From assembly GCA_001798605.1 (NCBI GenBank), contig MGST01000253.1:1-33577 (forward strand): a stretch of 33,577 bases of DNA, in the 5' to 3' direction. Each line of letters begins with the position of its first letter. The first letter of the stretch is position 1. The notes beneath the pieces are model-generated. The model saw only the letters and a list, made by a program, of their open reading frames with translations, was not told the origin of the DNA and did no database searches. Made by a program: the position numbers and the translations under genes. Of the stretch, positions 32,424-33,577 are shown one piece after another. This DNA is from Deltaproteobacteria bacterium RIFOXYA12_FULL_58_15 (GTDB lineage: Bacteria; Myxococcota; XYA12-FULL-58-9).

Positions 32424-33577
32424 ATGTCTTGTGCGGGGCTCACGGTGAGCATCGATCAGGAATTCTGGCAGCAGCTTTGGACGGCAGTCGAGGACGCTGG
32501 CGCAGATCAGGACGCCATCCACGGTCGTGTGGAGACCCTTGCCTGTGGTATTTCTGCGCCATCACCGGACCTTTGGCCCGACGCTCTGGCGATTCTTGCA
32601 AAGATTTGCGTTGGGGCACCGTTTCTGTGTCGGCTTCTCACCCGTGACGCTGATTCTCTCGGTTGGCTGTTGGCAAACCAGGGTCTGCGCAGAGAGCCGA
32701 CCAGATGTTTGAGCGATCATCTTGACAAACTCCTGTCAGCGAAAACTTCTGAGGTTGCTGCTGATGATGTCTGCGAGGCGACATGGATGCGCACGTTGCG
32801 CCGCTTCAGAGCCCGCGAGTTGGCTCGCATCGCTGCTCGCGATCTGCAGGATGGGGCCACGGTGGCCCAGACGACCGCGGACCTGTCCTTTCTCGCCGAT
32901 TGTTGTTTGGAGGCGGCCTGTGTTTGGGCGAACCAATCTCTTGTGGAACGCTATGGGGAGATGGGTGCAGGCTTTTCGATTGTTGGGCTGGGCAAGCTCG
33001 GCGCAGGGGAACTCAACTTCTCCTCGGATATCGACATCCTCTTTGTCTATGGCGATCAGGGAGAGACCACAGGCGGCTCCCAAGGCAGCATCACCCACTT
33101 GGAGTGGGCGGTCAAAGCGGGGCAGATCATCAATCGCCTGGTTGATCGACAAACCGAGGACGGGCGTCTGTTTCGTGTGGACCTGCGCCTACGGCCCGAT
33201 GGTGCGGCAGGCCCGCTCGCCTTCACGCCCCAATGGGCCGAAGAGTACTACGCGAAGAAGGGCCAGCCATGGGAGAGGGTTGCTCTGTTGCGAGCCCGAC
33301 ATTGCGCTGGCGACCGGGAGGTGAGTCAGCGTTTCCTTGATGCGATCGACAGTTTTGTCTATCGCCGGGAGGTCGACACAGAGCTCGTTGCAGCGTTGCG
33401 GGACGTCAAACAACAGATCGCCGATGCACTCGACGCCAAGCAGAGGCCGGGTTTCGACGTCAAGCTCGGCAGGGGAGGTATTCGTGAACTCGAGTTCTTC
33501 GTTCAGACCCTCCAATTGTTGAACGCCGGTCGCGAGGCCAGTTTGCGTGAAACACGAACCCTCGCGCTCATCGACCG
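32424..33577 (+). CDS. glnE: Glutamine synthetase adenylyltransferase/deadenylylase (3' end beyond window)
   Basis: An open frame of 384 codons runs to the right edge. It is the N-terminal half of GlnE: GLGKLGAGELNFSSDIDILFVY with the nucleotidyltransferase Asp pair D202 and D204, RVDLRLRPDG, WERVALLRAR, and FDVKLGRGGIRELEFFVQTLQLL. In E. coli this half removes AMP from glutamine synthetase and the C-terminal half, not in the window, adds it. The target Tyr398 is present in the nearby glnA product. The start could be ATG 32424 or GTG 32445; neither has a clear ribosome site. Spacing of 47 bases after the TVP38-like gene suggests cotranscription. Confidence 0.95.
   Translation, partial: MSCAGLTVSIDQEFWQQLWTAVEDAGADQDAIHGRVETLACGISAPSPDLWPDALAILAKICVGAPFLCRLLTRDADSLGWLLANQGLRREPTRCLSDHLDKLLSAKTSEVAADDVCEATWMRTLRRFRARELARIAARDLQDGATVAQTTADLSFLADCCLEAACVWANQSLVERYGEMGAGFSIVGLGKLGAGELNFSSDIDILFVYGDQGETTGGSQGSITHLEWAVKAGQIINRLVDRQTEDGRLFRVDLRLRPDGAAGPLAFTPQWAEEYYAKKGQPWERVALLRARHCAGDREVSQRFLDAIDSFVYRREVDTELVAALRDVKQQIADALDAKQRPGFDVKLGRGGIRELEFFVQTLQLLNAGREASLRETRTLALID

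Overview
The window looks like the chromosome of a moderately GC-rich Gram-negative bacterium of the former Deltaproteobacteria, most likely Myxococcota or Bradymonadota-like. The pointers are many lipoproteins without known families, a nine-copy cysteine-rich repeat lipoprotein of the 'Myxococcus cysteine-rich repeat' kind, a Hanks-type kinase fused to PilZ, a TonB domain fused to a TonB-dependent receptor, and giant signal-less proteins. This assignment rests on gene content only. I see no rRNA, tRNA, CRISPR array or insertion sequence. No gene-free stretch exceeds about 265 bases.

Layout. 1-4308 (minus): a homocysteine methyltransferase/methylenetetrahydrofolate reductase fusion followed by two lipoproteins, the second cut by the left edge. 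4482-5387 (plus): an adenosine deaminase-family enzyme. 5403-10760 (minus): the cysteine-rich lipoprotein, a small lipoprotein, a YjbQ-family protein, a zinc-ribbon-like protein and the kinase-receiver-PilZ protein. 11002-13991 (plus): a YkgJ-type cysteine-cluster protein and a 675-residue EF-hand protein with a von Willebrand A-like C-terminus. 20541-14026 (minus): an apparent operon of a ParA ATPase, a lipoprotein resembling a zinc peptidase whose catalytic Glu is lost, a TonB-dependent receptor and a partner lipoprotein. 20806-26979 (plus): a 2057-residue protein. 28500-26993 (minus): a SycD/LcrH-like TPR protein overlapping a small unknown gene. 28606-33577 (plus): an outer-membrane barrel protein, then glnA, a TVP38/TMEM64 membrane protein and glnE, which runs off the right edge.

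How the genes fit together. The best understood part is nitrogen control: glutamine synthetase has a Tyr at 398, matching the adenylylation position, and the adenylyltransferase GlnE lies just downstream. The methionine/folate fusion and the deaminase are metabolic housekeeping.

The most unusual part is 18.0-28.5 kb. The giant protein has no signal peptide, annexin-like helical segments, a Gly/Ala-rich hydrophobic core, a low-complexity linker and a peptidoglycan-binding-like motif. It is divergent from a ParA ATPase across a region with a tandem 12-bp repeat. It converges, through a shared hairpin, on a gene pair that includes a TPR protein resembling type III secretion translocator chaperones. 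A contact-dependent or secreted effector/translocator system is a reasonable hypothesis from this layout. It is inference and not shown by the sequence alone.
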